Assembly (NCBI RefSeq): GCF_964355755.1 | Contig: NC_092678.1 | Span: forward strand, 12,808,922 to 12,872,921 | Direction: 5' to 3' | Origin: Antedon mediterranea | Lineage: Eukaryota; Echinodermata; Crinoidea; Comatulida; Antedonidae | DNA: 64,000 nucleotides | Part shown: one piece after another, positions 13,901 through 24,635 of the stretch | Numbering within the stretch: the stretch's first letter is position 1 | How the letters are laid out: each line of letters starts with the position of its first letter | Translations under genes and position numbers: made by a program | The notes under the pieces: generated by a model | Databases searched by the model: none | Told to the model about the DNA's origin: nothing | The model's input: only the letters and a program-made list of their open reading frames with translations

Positions 13901-13936
13901 ATACTTTCTGATGATACAAACGCTGGTTGTAAATAG
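877..13936 (+). CDS. Plexin, divergent (3' part of gene; 25 exons)
   Basis: A semaphorin-receptor-like type I membrane protein whose 5' end lies outside the window. Exons read by eye: 877-1043, 1333-1505, 1922-2021, 3179-3315, 3642-3806, 4523-4610, 4838-5110, 5661-5819, 6236-6434, 6973-7151, 7408-7526, 7760-7825, 8060-8134, 8435-8504, 8788-8934, 9175-9325, 9426-9514, 10690-10792, 11185-11234, 11531-11626, 11898-12064, 12431-12578, 13059-13199, 13314-13388, 13727-13936. All have AG/GT borders and compatible phase, giving about 1115 codons and a TAG stop. The order PSI, IPT repeats, transmembrane helix, split GAP domain with inserted Rho-binding region is that of plexins. The sema domain and earlier PSI domains must lie upstream. 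The cytoplasmic part is much more divergent than the - strand plexin at 52757-62930 and lacks the usual GAP arginines. I cannot assign it to plexin class A or B. Confidence 0.9.
1540..1720. repeat. SINE-like dispersed repeat fragment
   Basis: A block inside the intron 1506-1921 differs in composition from its surroundings (GGGATCCTTCTGGCTC, then ATCTCATCCGAAAGATGG) and looks like the conserved body of an invertebrate SINE family. No tRNA-like head is visible. The assignment rests on resemblance only. Confidence 0.35.
2205..2840. repeat. Pyrimidine-rich minisatellite, about 20-bp unit
   Basis: About 30 imperfect tandem copies of a unit close to TTTCACTCTTTTCTTCTAC lie in the intron 2022-3178. 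All purines are on one strand, so the array is a long polypyrimidine tract on the sense strand of the plexin transcript. Two longer units follow at 2858-2985, each with CCTGCTAGAACAAGAT and GAGTGAAATTAAT. Confidence 0.9.
3853..3950 (-). mobile_element. Retroposon 3' end fragment
   Basis: On the - strand the segment runs into AATAAAGTTATTATTATT, a polyadenylation-like signal followed by a short simple-repeat tail, as in many truncated non-LTR elements and SINEs. It lies in the plexin-1 intron 3807-4522. Confidence 0.45.
4262..4410 (-). mobile_element. CR1/L2-like 3' end fragment
   Basis: On the - strand it ends in AAATAAATGAAATGAAATGA, an A-rich signal plus ATGAA repeats typical of non-LTR retrotransposon tails. 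A very similar + strand tail closes the remnant near 25230. Confidence 0.5.
6236..6434 (+). other. Plexin-1 transmembrane exon
   Basis: The exon encodes a run of about 25 Ile/Val/Thr residues followed by a basic stop-transfer stretch (YWRRSR), which fixes the topology: everything before it is extracellular. The donor at 6435 (AAAAA/GTAAGC) was preferred over an earlier GT at 6416, because only the later one joins exon 6973 in an open frame. Confidence 0.88.
9622..10544. mobile_element. Long-terminal-inverted-repeat MITE (Mutator-like target duplication)
   Basis: A 923-bp element in the plexin-1 intron 9515-10689. The ends are inverted: GCGATTTTT...CGTACATAAG at the left and CTTATGTACG...AAAAATCGC at the right. 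Near-identity covers about 80 bp, and weaker similarity reaches about 180 bp. A perfect 9-bp direct repeat, AGGCCGGAC, flanks it at 9613-9621 and 10545-10553. No transposase ORF is present, so it is non-autonomous. A 9-bp target duplication with long inverted repeats suggests the Mutator group, but superfamily is inferred from these two traits only. Confidence 0.85.
10849..10917. repeat. (TA)n microsatellite
   Basis: About 34 uninterrupted TA dinucleotides in the intron between plexin-1 exons 10690-10792 and 11185-11234. Confidence 0.95.
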
Positions 13937-14329
13937 CACTAAATAAGCTTTTTCTTTATCTTTGCAAATACGTACGTTTGTCTGATTAACTATTGTAACT
14001 ATAATTTAGTTCACTAAAGATTTATAGCTACTTAAATAGGCCTATTATAAGTACCAGTGCAGATAAAAACGTTCACTGACCATATATTGTTTTTAGAACT
14101 AACCAAAAGTACTTTGACAAAAACCAGTTTAAAATAAAAATGAATCATGTGTTATTAGATAGAAAAGAAAATGTGACATTTCTAGGTGTAATTTTAAACG
14201 GAAATCTTAACTGGAAACATCACATACAGCTTATTAGGAAAAAAATGTCTAGGGCAATTGGTATACTTTTAAAAGTAAGAGAATTCTTTCCTCATAAAGT
14301 CCGTATTAGTCTTTATAACACCTTAGTAT

Positions 14330-15052
14330 TGTAACAGCCTCTACTGTTGGGCGTAGGTTTTCACTTGAACAATCAAATAAACAATCTCAGACAACTTGTA
14401 ACGCATCAAACACTTTATTCAACTCTCAATGGCGATGGCCATGGCAACTTGCCGATGTGATGAAGATCACGATAATGACACTGATGATGATCAGCTATTG
14501 AATAAAGACTGACTTTACTGATGATGATAATGATGATGATGATGATGGTTTCAACTAGAAACAAAAGATAATAACATGTTTGTATTATAAGAAGCATTTA
14601 CGTTTAAATAACTCTTACGGAGCTCCAAACATAACAATAACAAACACTTCCGTGTAAATAGCTCTTGAATAGAGCCGTGCTCAATCAAGCGGAACGAGCA
14701 CCGTCCGCATCACACTGGATTTCATCCCATGACAACCGCGGGAGAATTGCGAACGTTACAACATTATAAAACAAGCATGAACATGCTTTCAATCTTGGCC
14801 ACAGATAGGCCTACACTCCACGCACCATTTAGACGGTGTTCGGAGTCAAATTTAACTATAATATAACTTCAATCAACTACTGCATTAATCATAATTTCTT
14901 ATTATTATCACAATATTATTCATTAGATGATTAAAACTTACGTTTGTGTCTCTTCTAGATAGACCTACGCATAGAACACATTATCTTTGTGAGCGGACAT
15001 ATTAGACAACCTTTAATTATAGAGGGCGCTAAACTAAAAATGAGCCGTAACA
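14330..15052 (-). repeat. BEL/Pao 3' LTR
   Basis: The 3' LTR, preceded on the - strand by the purine-rich tract AAGGGGCCGGGA (15053-15066), the expected plus-strand primer. The outer edge abuts the AGTAT target duplication. Confidence 0.92.
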
Positions 15053-15068
15053 TCCCGGCCCCTTAAAG
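15053..15068 (-). other. Polypurine tract of the BEL/Pao element
   Basis: On the - strand TTTAAGGGGCCGGGA lies directly against the 3' LTR. Position and composition fit the plus-strand priming site of an LTR retrotransposon. Confidence 0.7.
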
Positions 15069-15203
15069 GCGATTAAATCGAGCCTTTACTATATATACAT
15101 ATGTTACGGGTAACGACAAACAATAAAGGTAATAAGTCTCTTATAAAGTTCACATAAGCCAAATCCATATATATCACTGGCAAACATCGCACAATGTGCA
15201 TGT

Positions 15204-18200
15204 CTAATCATTTCCGTTGACTTCTAGAAGTATGATCTTAGTGATTGGTCTTACTAGAGTTCCAACCGACGTTTTCAATCTCACAGAACGCACCATTCCA
15301 TCTGAATCATTCTGGAGCACCTCTATCACTCGAGCAAGCGGCCACGAGCATCGTGGAACCGATGGGTCATGAACCAAAACAATGTCGCCATTCGCAACAT
15401 TCTGCTGTTTCTTACACCATTTCTGTCGCTCTTGAAGTGCAGGCAAATATTCCCGGAGCCAGCGACGCCAGAAAACATCTGCGAGATACTGAGTTTGGCG
15501 CCAGCGCCTTCTCACGTAGCAATCGTCTGCAACAAATCGTCCTGGTGGAAGGCTGGGACCTGCTCGCAATAGTAAAAGATGATTCGGTGTTAATGCCTCA
15601 TTGTCTTTTGGATCATCTGACACCTTTGTTATTGGTCTCCCATTCACTATCGTTTCGACTTCACAGAACAGCGTCTGCAATGTTTCATCGTTGATTGTTT
15701 GTTCTTCCATCAGCGAGCTGAGCACCTTGCGTACTGTGCGAATGCATCTTTCCCAAACCCCACCTTGATGGGAAGCTGCCGGAGGATTGAATTTCCATTC
15801 CACGTGATTCTGCGAGAGGTATTGGTGTATCTGTCCTTGATTCCAATCATTAATGGCCGATCGAAGCTCCTTTTGCCCCATAATAAAATTTCCTCCATTG
15901 TCAGACCGGATATGCTTTGGTACGCCTCTCCTAGCAACGAAACGTCGATAAGCATTTAAGAATGAGTTTGTGTCCAATGATGACGCGACCTCCAGATGCA
16001 CTGCTCTGATTGATAAGCAGGTAAAAATCACTCCATATCTTTTCAGCACTGATCTAGCATTTTTAACCTTAAATGGTCCAAAGCAATCAATCCCCACAAA
16101 GGTAAAAGGCGGGTGCGCTGGTGTAACTCTCTCGGCTGGCAGATCAGCCATTTTTTGATGTGCTGTCGGAGCATTTCTTCTTCTGCATTGAACGCATTTC
16201 CTACTGATCCCTTTGATCATTGTTCGTCCTCCTACTGGCCAGTAGATTTGCCTCAGCTCAGATAGGACATGATTGACGCCCGAGTGCCCAGTACAGTTGT
16301 GGTAGTGTCTTAAGATGAGTATAGTCAGATCACTGGACCTTGGTAGTATAATCTGATGTTTCAGATCTCCACTAACATCGGCCATACTCAGTCGACCTCC
16401 AACCTTCAATACACCATTTTCTAATTTCGGGTCCAACCTAATTAGTGGACTAGTTGACTTTATTGTCTTGCCTGTCTCTAAGCTTCTGAATTCCTCAGGA
16501 TACGAACGCTTCTGGGCACGTCTGATGAGTACCAGTTCTGCTTCCTTCAGTTCATCCACTGAGAGAGGTTTCACAACTTGATTGCTTGTCCTCTTCTGTA
16601 CTGTCGTTTTCTTGTGTTTAACATTCTTTAAGTTATTCGTGAATCGTAGCACCCAGCCAGTAACTCTTGACAGTGTCTTCCAACTTGAAAACTGTGAAGT
16701 TATTTCATCCAGAGTGGTGTTGATTTCGGCCACAACTAACGCTGTTACGCCCTTCACTTCGGGGTCATTCATTCTGAGGGCGAGATCGTCTGGCATCTCT
16801 GGCCACTTGGAATCATTTTGTGTGAGGAATTTTGGACCGCAATACCACATTTCACTCGTCATCATTTCCTCTGCCGTCATCCCACGGGAAGCTAGGTCGG
16901 CCGGATTTTCAGCTGAATTCACAAACCTCCATTGGTCCTTGTTTGTCCTACTTAGGATTGCCGAAACTCGATTTCCCACGTATGTTTTGAACCTGGTTTC
17001 ATCGTTGCTCAGATATCTGAGCACACACGTGCTGTCGGTCCAACACACGGACTGGTCAATTTTAATTTCCTTAAGCTCTTCTCTTATCATTGTGTCCAAG
17101 CGTGCTGCTAACAGTGCAGCCTGCAACTCCAGTCTGGGAATTGTTTGAGCTTTAAGAGGAGCCAATCTGGACTTTGCTGCAACAAGGGTGCGGTTTACGT
17201 TTCCAGATTCATCCTTCTGGTAGAGATATGATGCTGCTCCGTAACTTGTGGATGATGCATCTCCAAAGCTATGCAGTTCACGACGCACTACGGTCCCAAA
17301 CTCTGCAGATTTGTAGCATCGTTGAATTCGAATAGTCTCCAACTTCTTCAGATCGAATAGCCACTGTTGCCATCTAGTCTCATATTCAATTGAGATTGTT
17401 GAATCCCAATCATAACCAAGTCGACAGAGCTCCTGCATTAATAACTTTGCCTTGAGGATAAACGGTGATACCAGCCCTAACGGGTCAAATACAGACGAAA
17501 CAACTGACAGTATACCCCTTCGAGTCGCAGGCTTTGTTGTTGGAGATATGGTATATCCCAAGCTATCTTCACTGACAAACCAGCGAACACCCAAGGCACG
17601 TTGCTGGTTTCCACCACATAAAGAAACTGAGTTTGAATCTCCCTTATCTCTCAGCGTGCTCACTAGTTTTCTCGAGTTTGAAACCCATTTCGTGAGGTTG
17701 AAGCCTCCTCTTGCCAGCAACTGTTTTACTTGAATGGCTATATCAATAGCACACTGTTCGTCGTCTGTCGCATATAGAAGATCGTCAACATAAAAATGCC
17801 TATCTGCTATCTGCGTGATTATTGGATCGTAGTCCTTTCCATGGTCCTTTATCGTTTTCTTCAACGCAAAGTTGGCGCAACTCGGAGATGATCGGCCACC
17901 AAACAGGTGCACTAGCATCTGGTATTCCTGTGGTGCCTTCTTCAGATCTCCCATTTCCCACCACAAGTAGCGGAGAAAGTCTGAGTCCTGTTCCTTTACC
18001 TTGACCTGGTAAAACATTTTCTCAATATCGGCACAAAAGGCAACTGGAGAGCTACGGAATCTCATTAAAACTCCAACTAATGAATTGGTAAGGTCTGGTC
18101 CCTGGTTTAACTTGTCATTTAGGCATACTCCGTGAAACTTGGCAGAGCAGTCGAACACAACCCTTAGCTTTCCCGGTTTCTGCGGGTGTAAAACTGGGTG

Positions 18201-20861
18201 GTGCGGAAGATACCATTTTGGAATTGATCCATCGATGACCTCCGAAACCTTCCTGGAATATCCCTTGTCCACTAACGTTTCCATAAATTCTGTGTACTTG
18301 CTGTGGGTGTCATTACTCCTTTCAAGGCGAGCCTGCAACGTTTTGAGTCGGCGTTCGGCCAATACACGATTGTTTGGTAATGTTGATGGGGAAGCCTTCC
18401 AAGGCATAGCAACATGGTAATGTCCATCCTTGTATGTCACAGATTCCTCCATACTTGTTAATGCCTGTATGTCACTCTGTGACATTGTCACCTGATCTGA
18501 TTCGAGGTCATTGAACTCGATGCTGCAGAATTTTCTGAACTGCTCGTCTAGATTCCCAACAAAGCCGCATATCTTGTTTTCTTGCCAAGAACTCAAAGGG
18601 CCATTTACCACCCAGCCAAACAGAGTTCGAGTGGCATATGGACCGCCATTTTGCATGGCTCGCACTTCATAAGGTTGGTGTACCTCCGGTACATCTTGAC
18701 CAACTAATAACTCTATTTCTGCAGTGATAGACGGAATATATATTCCTTGCAGGTGAGGCCACCTATCAACTTCTGCCTGACTTGCAATAGTGTTTGTTGA
18801 CACTGGTATGGATTGTCTGGTATATACTCTTGGAATTTTTACTTGACTTGATCCATCTAGATTTGCCACTGATAGAGATATTGTTGTCGATTTAGTGACA
18901 GATTGACCATCCATTGTCATAAGGTTAAGGTCAACGCCTTTGCCCTTGACACCTAACTTCTGCGCAAGTGCTTCTGTACAAAATGTAATATTCGAGCCAT
19001 TGTCTAGAAAAGCATAAGTTGAAATTATAGATTTTCCTCCCTCAGCCTTAACCTGGACTGGTACAACTGACAAGCCAATTCTTTGGTAGCTGCCTGCAAC
19101 TGCCAATGACGTGGACGTGGCTGGTAACGAATGTGCTTGCGTCTCAGGAGGTGCTGCCTTTTGATTTTCAGCAGGCTGTGTTGTGGTATGCTCACCCTTT
19201 GGAGGAGAGACTGGATGTAAGAAGGATGAATGCTTTTCTGCACACATCTTACAAAAACTTGGTTTCGGACAAGACGATGCAAAGTGTCCCTTATTAAAAC
19301 AATTCCAACAAAGCTTCTTTTCTCGTACGAATTTCCTTCTGCCATCCACAGACTTAGCCTTAAAACCAGGGCAACGCGACAGCCAGTGTTGCTCTTGACA
19401 ATAATGACACGACATCTTGGGTTTGGCTGTGTCGGATGACTGAACGCTAAATGTGGTATTCGAGCGTTTGTTCTTTTGTAGCTCTGTGGTCTCACGAGAT
19501 ACCGGGGTTTTGCCATAAACCGGATCATTAAGCTTTTTGGCTTCTTTCTGTGTAAAGTCTACAATGTCACTGAAGCGTATGGGCCTTTGTTGATTTCGGT
19601 GAACCTCCACCACATTTCTCCAACGATCATGCAAGTATTGCGGAAGCTTCTCCATGGTCATCCTTATGTTTTCAGAGAATTCTAACACACCTAGACTCCC
19701 AACGCAGAGTGTAGCAGCCTTACATTCCATAAGGAACACTGAAAACTCATCTAGGGCCTTTGGATCATTTGCCTTGATGGGTGCCCAAGATAGCAGCTTT
19801 TTTATATATGAGTTTGCGATCACTTCTGGATCCCCGTAACGTCTTTTCAACTCTTTCATTGCAGCTGGATAACCAACTTCCGCTTCCAAGTAGGAGTATC
19901 CAATAACAATTTGTTGAGCCTCTCCTGTAGTGAATTGTTCTAAATATGCCATTCTGTCATTGTTGGTGCAGCCACTTTCTATTCGTGTTTTGAATTGTCG
20001 CATGAATTTGTTAAAGTCCATACAATTTCCATTAAACTTCTTTATTTCTAATTTGGGCTTCCTCATTTCTACTATGGCGTCGTTAACTCTTTTCTCTGGT
20101 TTTTTAGCAGCGGGTTGCTTGACCTTGTTAACCTTGGGTGACACTGCAACTGAAGGTATCCTGGCAGTTTGCTTTACGGAGGACTGGTCATCGCCTGACG
20201 ATGGCCCACTCAAGCTGCTTGCTTCTTCTTCCTCCAAATCTTGACTAAGAGAAATTTCTTCAGCTTCCAGTTCTTCTAGCATCTCTTGTCTGGCCTCTGA
20301 CCTTGCCATTTCCTTATCTAGAGCATTTCTCTCTTTCTCTTGCTCTAGTTCGATTTCCAACAGTTTGACTTTCTTCTCACTTTCCTGTTTTTCTTTCAGA
20401 ATCCGACTCTGCTTCTTCAATTCTTCTAACCGCTTCAACTCTTCCTGTCTTCTAGCCACAGATCCCATACTACTACGAGACTTGGATGTCTTTGCCTTCC
20501 CTGCCACAGGCTGTACTACTTCCTTACTCAAGAACCACTTTTCTGCTTCAGACTTTCTATTTTCTGCATAAACAGTTTTTTCACAAAACCAATCATTGTC
20601 ATGATCTTGCAGGGCATCTTCATTAAGTGTGTTGCAATATTGGTCATTAGCCAGGATGAATGCTTCATAAGAAGTCATCCACTTTGTGTATCGTAATCTT
20701 GCTTCCGTCACTGGCGGATTCTCATTCATATAGTTTCTCAGCTCCTCCGAACTCCTCTGTAGGTTCTTCCAGGCTATACCAAGAGCTTTATACTTCATTT
20801 CGGTTGCATATTCTTGTCCCTTGATAGTGGACTTGCGTTCTCGTTCATCTGATAACGCCAT
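15204..20861 (-). CDS. BEL/Pao Gag-Pol polyprotein, intact
   Basis: 1885 residues in one frame. In order: a charged, coiled-coil-like Gag N-terminus (Glu/Lys-rich, about residues 140-215); Gag core; zinc knuckles starting at Cys485 (CHYC) and continuing with CWNCFNKGHFASSC; an aspartic protease with LDNGS at about Asp620; reverse transcriptase with the catalytic FYVDD at about 1023-1027; RNase H with FGDAS at about Asp1201; an integrase HHCC zinc region (HYHNCTGHSG...CVQC); and the catalytic triad near Asp1592 (GIDCFG), Asp1654 (SDNGGN) and Glu1704 (GVWERC). The start is the first ATG after the short leader. All key catalytic residues are present. Most open frames on the opposite strand here are shadows of this gene. 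Confidence 0.95.
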   Translation of the reverse strand: MALSDERERKSTIKGQEYATEMKYKALGIAWKNLQRSSEELRNYMNENPPVTEARLRYTKWMTSYEAFILANDQYCNTLNEDALQDHDNDWFCEKTVYAENRKSEAEKWFLSKEVVQPVAGKAKTSKSRSSMGSVARRQEELKRLEELKKQSRILKEKQESEKKVKLLEIELEQEKERNALDKEMARSEARQEMLEELEAEEISLSQDLEEEEASSLSGPSSGDDQSSVKQTARIPSVAVSPKVNKVKQPAAKKPEKRVNDAIVEMRKPKLEIKKFNGNCMDFNKFMRQFKTRIESGCTNNDRMAYLEQFTTGEAQQIVIGYSYLEAEVGYPAAMKELKRRYGDPEVIANSYIKKLLSWAPIKANDPKALDEFSVFLMECKAATLCVGSLGVLEFSENIRMTMEKLPQYLHDRWRNVVEVHRNQQRPIRFSDIVDFTQKEAKKLNDPVYGKTPVSRETTELQKNKRSNTTFSVQSSDTAKPKMSCHYCQEQHWLSRCPGFKAKSVDGRRKFVREKKLCWNCFNKGHFASSCPKPSFCKMCAEKHSSFLHPVSPPKGEHTTTQPAENQKAAPPETQAHSLPATSTSLAVAGSYQRIGLSVVPVQVKAEGGKSIISTYAFLDNGSNITFCTEALAQKLGVKGKGVDLNLMTMDGQSVTKSTTISLSVANLDGSSQVKIPRVYTRQSIPVSTNTIASQAEVDRWPHLQGIYIPSITAEIELLVGQDVPEVHQPYEVRAMQNGGPYATRTLFGWVVNGPLSSWQENKICGFVGNLDEQFRKFCSIEFNDLESDQVTMSQSDIQALTSMEESVTYKDGHYHVAMPWKASPSTLPNNRVLAERRLKTLQARLERSNDTHSKYTEFMETLVDKGYSRKVSEVIDGSIPKWYLPHHPVLHPQKPGKLRVVFDCSAKFHGVCLNDKLNQGPDLTNSLVGVLMRFRSSPVAFCADIEKMFYQVKVKEQDSDFLRYLWWEMGDLKKAPQEYQMLVHLFGGRSSPSCANFALKKTIKDHGKDYDPIITQIADRHFYVDDLLYATDDEQCAIDIAIQVKQLLARGGFNLTKWVSNSRKLVSTLRDKGDSNSVSLCGGNQQRALGVRWFVSEDSLGYTISPTTKPATRRGILSVVSSVFDPLGLVSPFILKAKLLMQELCRLGYDWDSTISIEYETRWQQWLFDLKKLETIRIQRCYKSAEFGTVVRRELHSFGDASSTSYGAASYLYQKDESGNVNRTLVAAKSRLAPLKAQTIPRLELQAALLAARLDTMIREELKEIKIDQSVCWTDSTCVLRYLSNDETRFKTYVGNRVSAILSRTNKDQWRFVNSAENPADLASRGMTAEEMMTSEMWYCGPKFLTQNDSKWPEMPDDLALRMNDPEVKGVTALVVAEINTTLDEITSQFSSWKTLSRVTGWVLRFTNNLKNVKHKKTTVQKRTSNQVVKPLSVDELKEAELVLIRRAQKRSYPEEFRSLETGKTIKSTSPLIRLDPKLENGVLKVGGRLSMADVSGDLKHQIILPRSSDLTILILRHYHNCTGHSGVNHVLSELRQIYWPVGGRTMIKGISRKCVQCRRRNAPTAHQKMADLPAERVTPAHPPFTFVGIDCFGPFKVKNARSVLKRYGVIFTCLSIRAVHLEVASSLDTNSFLNAYRRFVARRGVPKHIRSDNGGNFIMGQKELRSAINDWNQGQIHQYLSQNHVEWKFNPPAASHQGGVWERCIRTVRKVLSSLMEEQTINDETLQTLFCEVETIVNGRPITKVSDDPKDNEALTPNHLLLLRAGPSLPPGRFVADDCYVRRRWRQTQYLADVFWRRWLREYLPALQERQKWCKKQQNVANGDIVLVHDPSVPRCSWPLARVIEVLQNDSDGMVRSVRLKTSVGTLVRPITKIILLEVNGND

Positions 20862-20887
20862 CGTACTTTAGAATATAAACTTGAAAC

Positions 20888-21610
20888 TGTAACAGCCTCT
20901 ACTGTTGGGCGTAGGTTTTCACTTGAACAATCAAATAAACAATCTCAGACAACTTGTAACGCATCAAACACTTTATTCAACTCTCAATGGCGATGGCCAT
21001 GGCAACTTGCCGATGTGATGAAGATCACGATAATGACACTGATGATGATCAGCTATTGAATAAAGACTGACTTTACTGATGATGATAATGATGATGATGA
21101 TGATGGTTTCAACTAGAAACAAAAGATAATAACATGTTTGTATTATAAGAAGCATTTGCGTTTAAATAACTCTTACGGAGCTCCAAACATAACAATAACA
21201 AACACTTCCGTGTAAATAGCTCTTGAATAGAGCCGTGCTCAATCAAGCGGAACGAGCACCGTCCGCATCACACTGGATTTCATCCCATGACAACCGCGGG
21301 AGAATTGCGAACGTTACAACATTATAAAACAAGCATGAACATGCTTTCAATCTTGGCCACAGATAGGCCTACACTCCACGCACCATTTAGACGGCGTTCG
21401 GAGTCAAATTTAACTATAATATAACTTCAATCAACTACTGCATTAATCATAATTTCTTATTATTATCACAATATTATTCATTAGATGATTAAAACTTACG
21501 TTTGTGTCTCTTCTAGATAGACCTACGCATAGAACACATTATCTTTGTGAGCGGACATATTAGACAACCTTTAATTATAGAGGGCGCTAAACTAAAAATG
21601 AGCCGTAACA
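20888..21610 (-). repeat. BEL/Pao 5' LTR
   Basis: The 5' LTR for - strand transcription, the same length as the other LTR. It contains a GAT-rich microsatellite (about 21076-21105). The leader between it and the ATG is only 26 bp (20862-20887). I could not match the bases after the LTR to a particular primer tRNA. Confidence 0.92.
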
Positions 21611-21659
21611 AGTATTACCTCACCTTCAGTATGGTAACTTAATATTGGGAAATACATAC

Positions 21660-24635
21660 TACTCTAGTAGCTAGATCAACTTTCGTATGCACTTTGAGGT
21701 CCAGAGAATTTGACTTCAGAAATTAGTTTAGGGTGGTCAAACAATCATATTTGGCTTGGTTACACATTTTGAAAATGTGGCGAAAGGTCAAAAGGTCAAG
21801 GTGAAAGGTCATAAGACCAAACATAAATATGTCCTTAAATCTCAACAACCACTGGTCACAACGAGGTAATTTTGGTCTTAAATTAATCGGAAGGTATACA
21901 TTTATATTCAGTCTAATGGGACATTTTAGTAAAAAATGACCGGAAATGCCATTTCTGACCTTTGACCCACAACCCAGGGCATGTATGTATCTCCGTAACT
22001 ACTGGTCGTAGACACTTGAATTTGGTTTTAAATTCTTCGAAATATATATTGTGTTATTTGTTACACATTTTGAAAAATGTTACAAAAGGTCAAAGGGTCA
22101 AGGTCAAGGGTTATTTGAACAAATAAAAAAAGGTACTTGTATCTCGGCAACCACTGGTCGCAGCAAGTCAATTTTGGTCTCAAAATGTTCAGAAGGCATG
22201 CATTTATATTCCATCTAATGGGGCATTTTAGTCAAAAATGATCAGAAATGCCATTTCTGACCTTTGACCCACATACCAGGGCATCTTCATATCTCTGTAA
22301 GTACAGGTCGTAGAAACTTAAATTTGGTATCAAATTGTTCGAAATATACATATTTACATTCATTGTAATAGAAAATGTGGTTAAAAGATGAACAGAAATA
22401 CTATTACTAATGTTTCAAACAAAAAACATATCTACACAGCTTATCCTTGGACAGTAATGTTATGCAATAACTGATACTTTAAATTGTTTTAATTTCAAGT
22501 ACTAGTTATTGCTGTCCCCGAGGACATTTTGATAGAAACGTTAAGCTCAACAGTTCTTTTCAGAATGCTAGAAGTAACTTGCCATATGTATCCGATTAAA
22601 CGCCCCAGGCATTTATTGTTCAAAAGGGTTTTTAGGGGGAAAGGAGGCATCTTTATTTGGGGTATAATATGGTAACATGTATAATCAAATAAATACCACC
22701 TAGATGTAAAAAAATACTGCACAATTAATATAAAAAAGTGATAAAATTATGTCAAAATGCTTGGTAAATTGTAGATTATGGTAGTTAATGAAATGTGTTG
22801 ACGTGATACAATTATTGTGTCAATGCATGTGGCGGGGTGTTTATTCCACATGGTGTTCTATTGGAGGGAATGGTGGCGTTTATTTGAAGGAATACTCTAA
22901 TTTTAATCATTGTATTTCGTTTCTCAACTGATAAAAGGTACTTAATACATGATTCGTTTTCCTCTTTATGCTTTTTAACGAAATGTTTCTGTCTTTTAAA
23001 ATAAAAGTGATAGATTCCATTAAATGAATCTTCTCCTCCAGGTGCCAGTATAATGATATAAAACAATGACACATCATTTTCCTGACACGATTGCACTCAT
23101 AATGGATCTTCATTCTATCATCTATTTGTTTGTAACTACAAATTTGACAACAATCTTTTGCATAGTTTTAAATGCCAATACATAGTTTCATTAATATTGT
23201 ACAATATGTCCAGCTTTCCTGAAAACACCCTTGTGTACTGTAGTACAGTGTTGTAGTATGATTTTATCATGATAAACTTCTGATGCTTTTATTGTCAATG
23301 CATTCAGTACCTAAAACATGTCAAAGTTTCTAGTGGTATTGATAATAAATCTCCAGAAATATATATTGTTTTATTATCTACACTGGGAACAGACGTGTAT
23401 ATGTATAAGTTTTGTCGTTGACATTCAAAACTATTATGCAACAGTGTTACGTAATAATGACAATGACTTGGTCTATTATTGTGGTCTCCGATACCTTTTA
23501 TTACATGATTGTACTTCCACCAGGATAGAATGAGGTTTAATCTCGTTATTATTCTTATTATATATATATATATTTTTTTTTCATATATATATCTGGGGTG
23601 TATTTATTAGATTATACATGTTACTATTATTACACCCAACAAAATAAACGCCTTCCCTGAATAAATAAATGCCCGAGGCTTTTATTCGGGTAACTACAGT
23701 AAATTACTTTTAGCATTCTCAAAATGTTAACAATACTTTCTAGCATTATTATAAGCAAAAGTACAATTATTACAAACAGTAAAGGATTTGTTTTAATTCC
23801 TATAATGAAATTATTAAGCATCAATTATTGCATAACATTACTGTCTAATGATAAGTTGGGTAGATATGTTTTTCATTTAAAAGATTAGTAATTAATAGTA
23901 TTTCTGATCATCTTTTATCCGTTTCTGTTAGAATGAATGTAAATATGTGTATTTCTAACAATTTGATACTAAATTTAAGTTTCTACGACCTGTACTTACA
24001 GAGATAAGAAGATGCCCTGGTATGTATGTCAAAGGTCAGAAATGTCATTTCCGGTCATTTTCGACTAAAATGTTTCATTAGACTGAATATGAATGTATAC
24101 CTTCTGAACATTTTGAGACCAAAATTTACTCGCTGTGACCAGTGGTTGCCGAGATACAAATACCTAATTGTGTTTATTCATATAACCCCTGCCTTGACCT
24201 TTTGACCTTTTGTAACATTGTTCAAAATGTGTAACAAATAACTAAATGTATATTTCGAACAATTTGAGCCCAAATTCAAGTCTCTACGGCCAATAGTTAC
24301 GGAGATACAGACATGCCCTGGTTTATGGGTCAAAGGTCAGAAATGGCATTTCCGGTCATTTTCGACTAAAATGTTTCATTAGACTGAATATGAATGTATA
24401 CCTTCTGATCAATTTGAGACCAAAATTACCTCGCTGTGACCAGTGGTTGTCGAGATTTAAGGACATAATGGTGTTTGATCTTATAACCTTTGACCCCGAC
24501 CTTTTGACCTTTCGCCACATTTTCAAAATGTGTAACCAAGCCAAAAATGATTGTTTGACCACCCTAAACCAATTTCTGAAGTCAAATTCTCTGGACCTCA
24601 AAGTGCATACGAAAGTTGATCTAGCTACTAGAGTA
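21660..24635. mobile_element. Large foldback (inverted-repeat) element 1
   Basis: Arms of roughly 750 bp (21660-22410 and 23890-24635) are inverted copies of each other. The termini TACTCTAGTAGCTAGATCAA and its complement are exact. A TAC trinucleotide lies on both sides (21657-21659 and 24636-24638). The arms contain repeated sub-blocks with GACCTTTGACCC and ACTGGTCGTAGA. The central 22411-23890 is AT-rich with no recognised ORF. Removing the element plus one TAC rejoins the host reverse-transcriptase frame exactly, which supports these borders. The 3-bp duplication hints at a PIF/Harbinger-type mechanism, but no transposase is present. Confidence 0.82.

Larger units (their letters stand above)
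6973..13936 (+). other. Plexin-1 intracellular region: split GAP domain and Rho-binding domain
   Basis: Exons 7408-8934 align with the first half of the plexin GAP domain, 9175-10792 with the Rho-GTPase-binding insert (LEW...RIILQD, then VVAF), and 11898-13388 with the second half (PLFVKYLFDFLD, FWLSILRNPAYVCDI). Six exon lengths (66, 75, 147, 167, 148 and 75 bp) are identical to those of the - strand plexin. The arginine pair of the canonical LLRRTES motif is Ser-Lys here (8128-8134 plus 8435), and the arginine of LPLRFW is Met (12431-12460). The last exon adds a Ser- and Arg/Lys-rich tail after the conserved end of the domain. Confidence 0.88.
14330..21610 (-). mobile_element. Complete BEL/Pao LTR retrotransposon
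   Basis: A 7281-bp element with two 723-bp LTRs (14330-15052 and 20888-21610) in direct orientation. Each LTR begins TGTTAC and ends GTTACA on the - strand. The 5-bp target duplication AGTAT is at 14325-14329 and 21611-21615. Between the LTRs lies one intact ORF on the - strand. Only two base differences between the LTRs were seen (A/G near 14598 and T/C near 14834), so the insertion looks recent. It could be autonomous: gag, protease, reverse transcriptase, RNase H and integrase motifs are all in one open frame. Confidence 0.95.

Noticed and set aside
15245-20571. Several ORFs of 60-190 codons on the + strand
   Set aside because: Shadows of the BEL/Pao polyprotein on the other strand.
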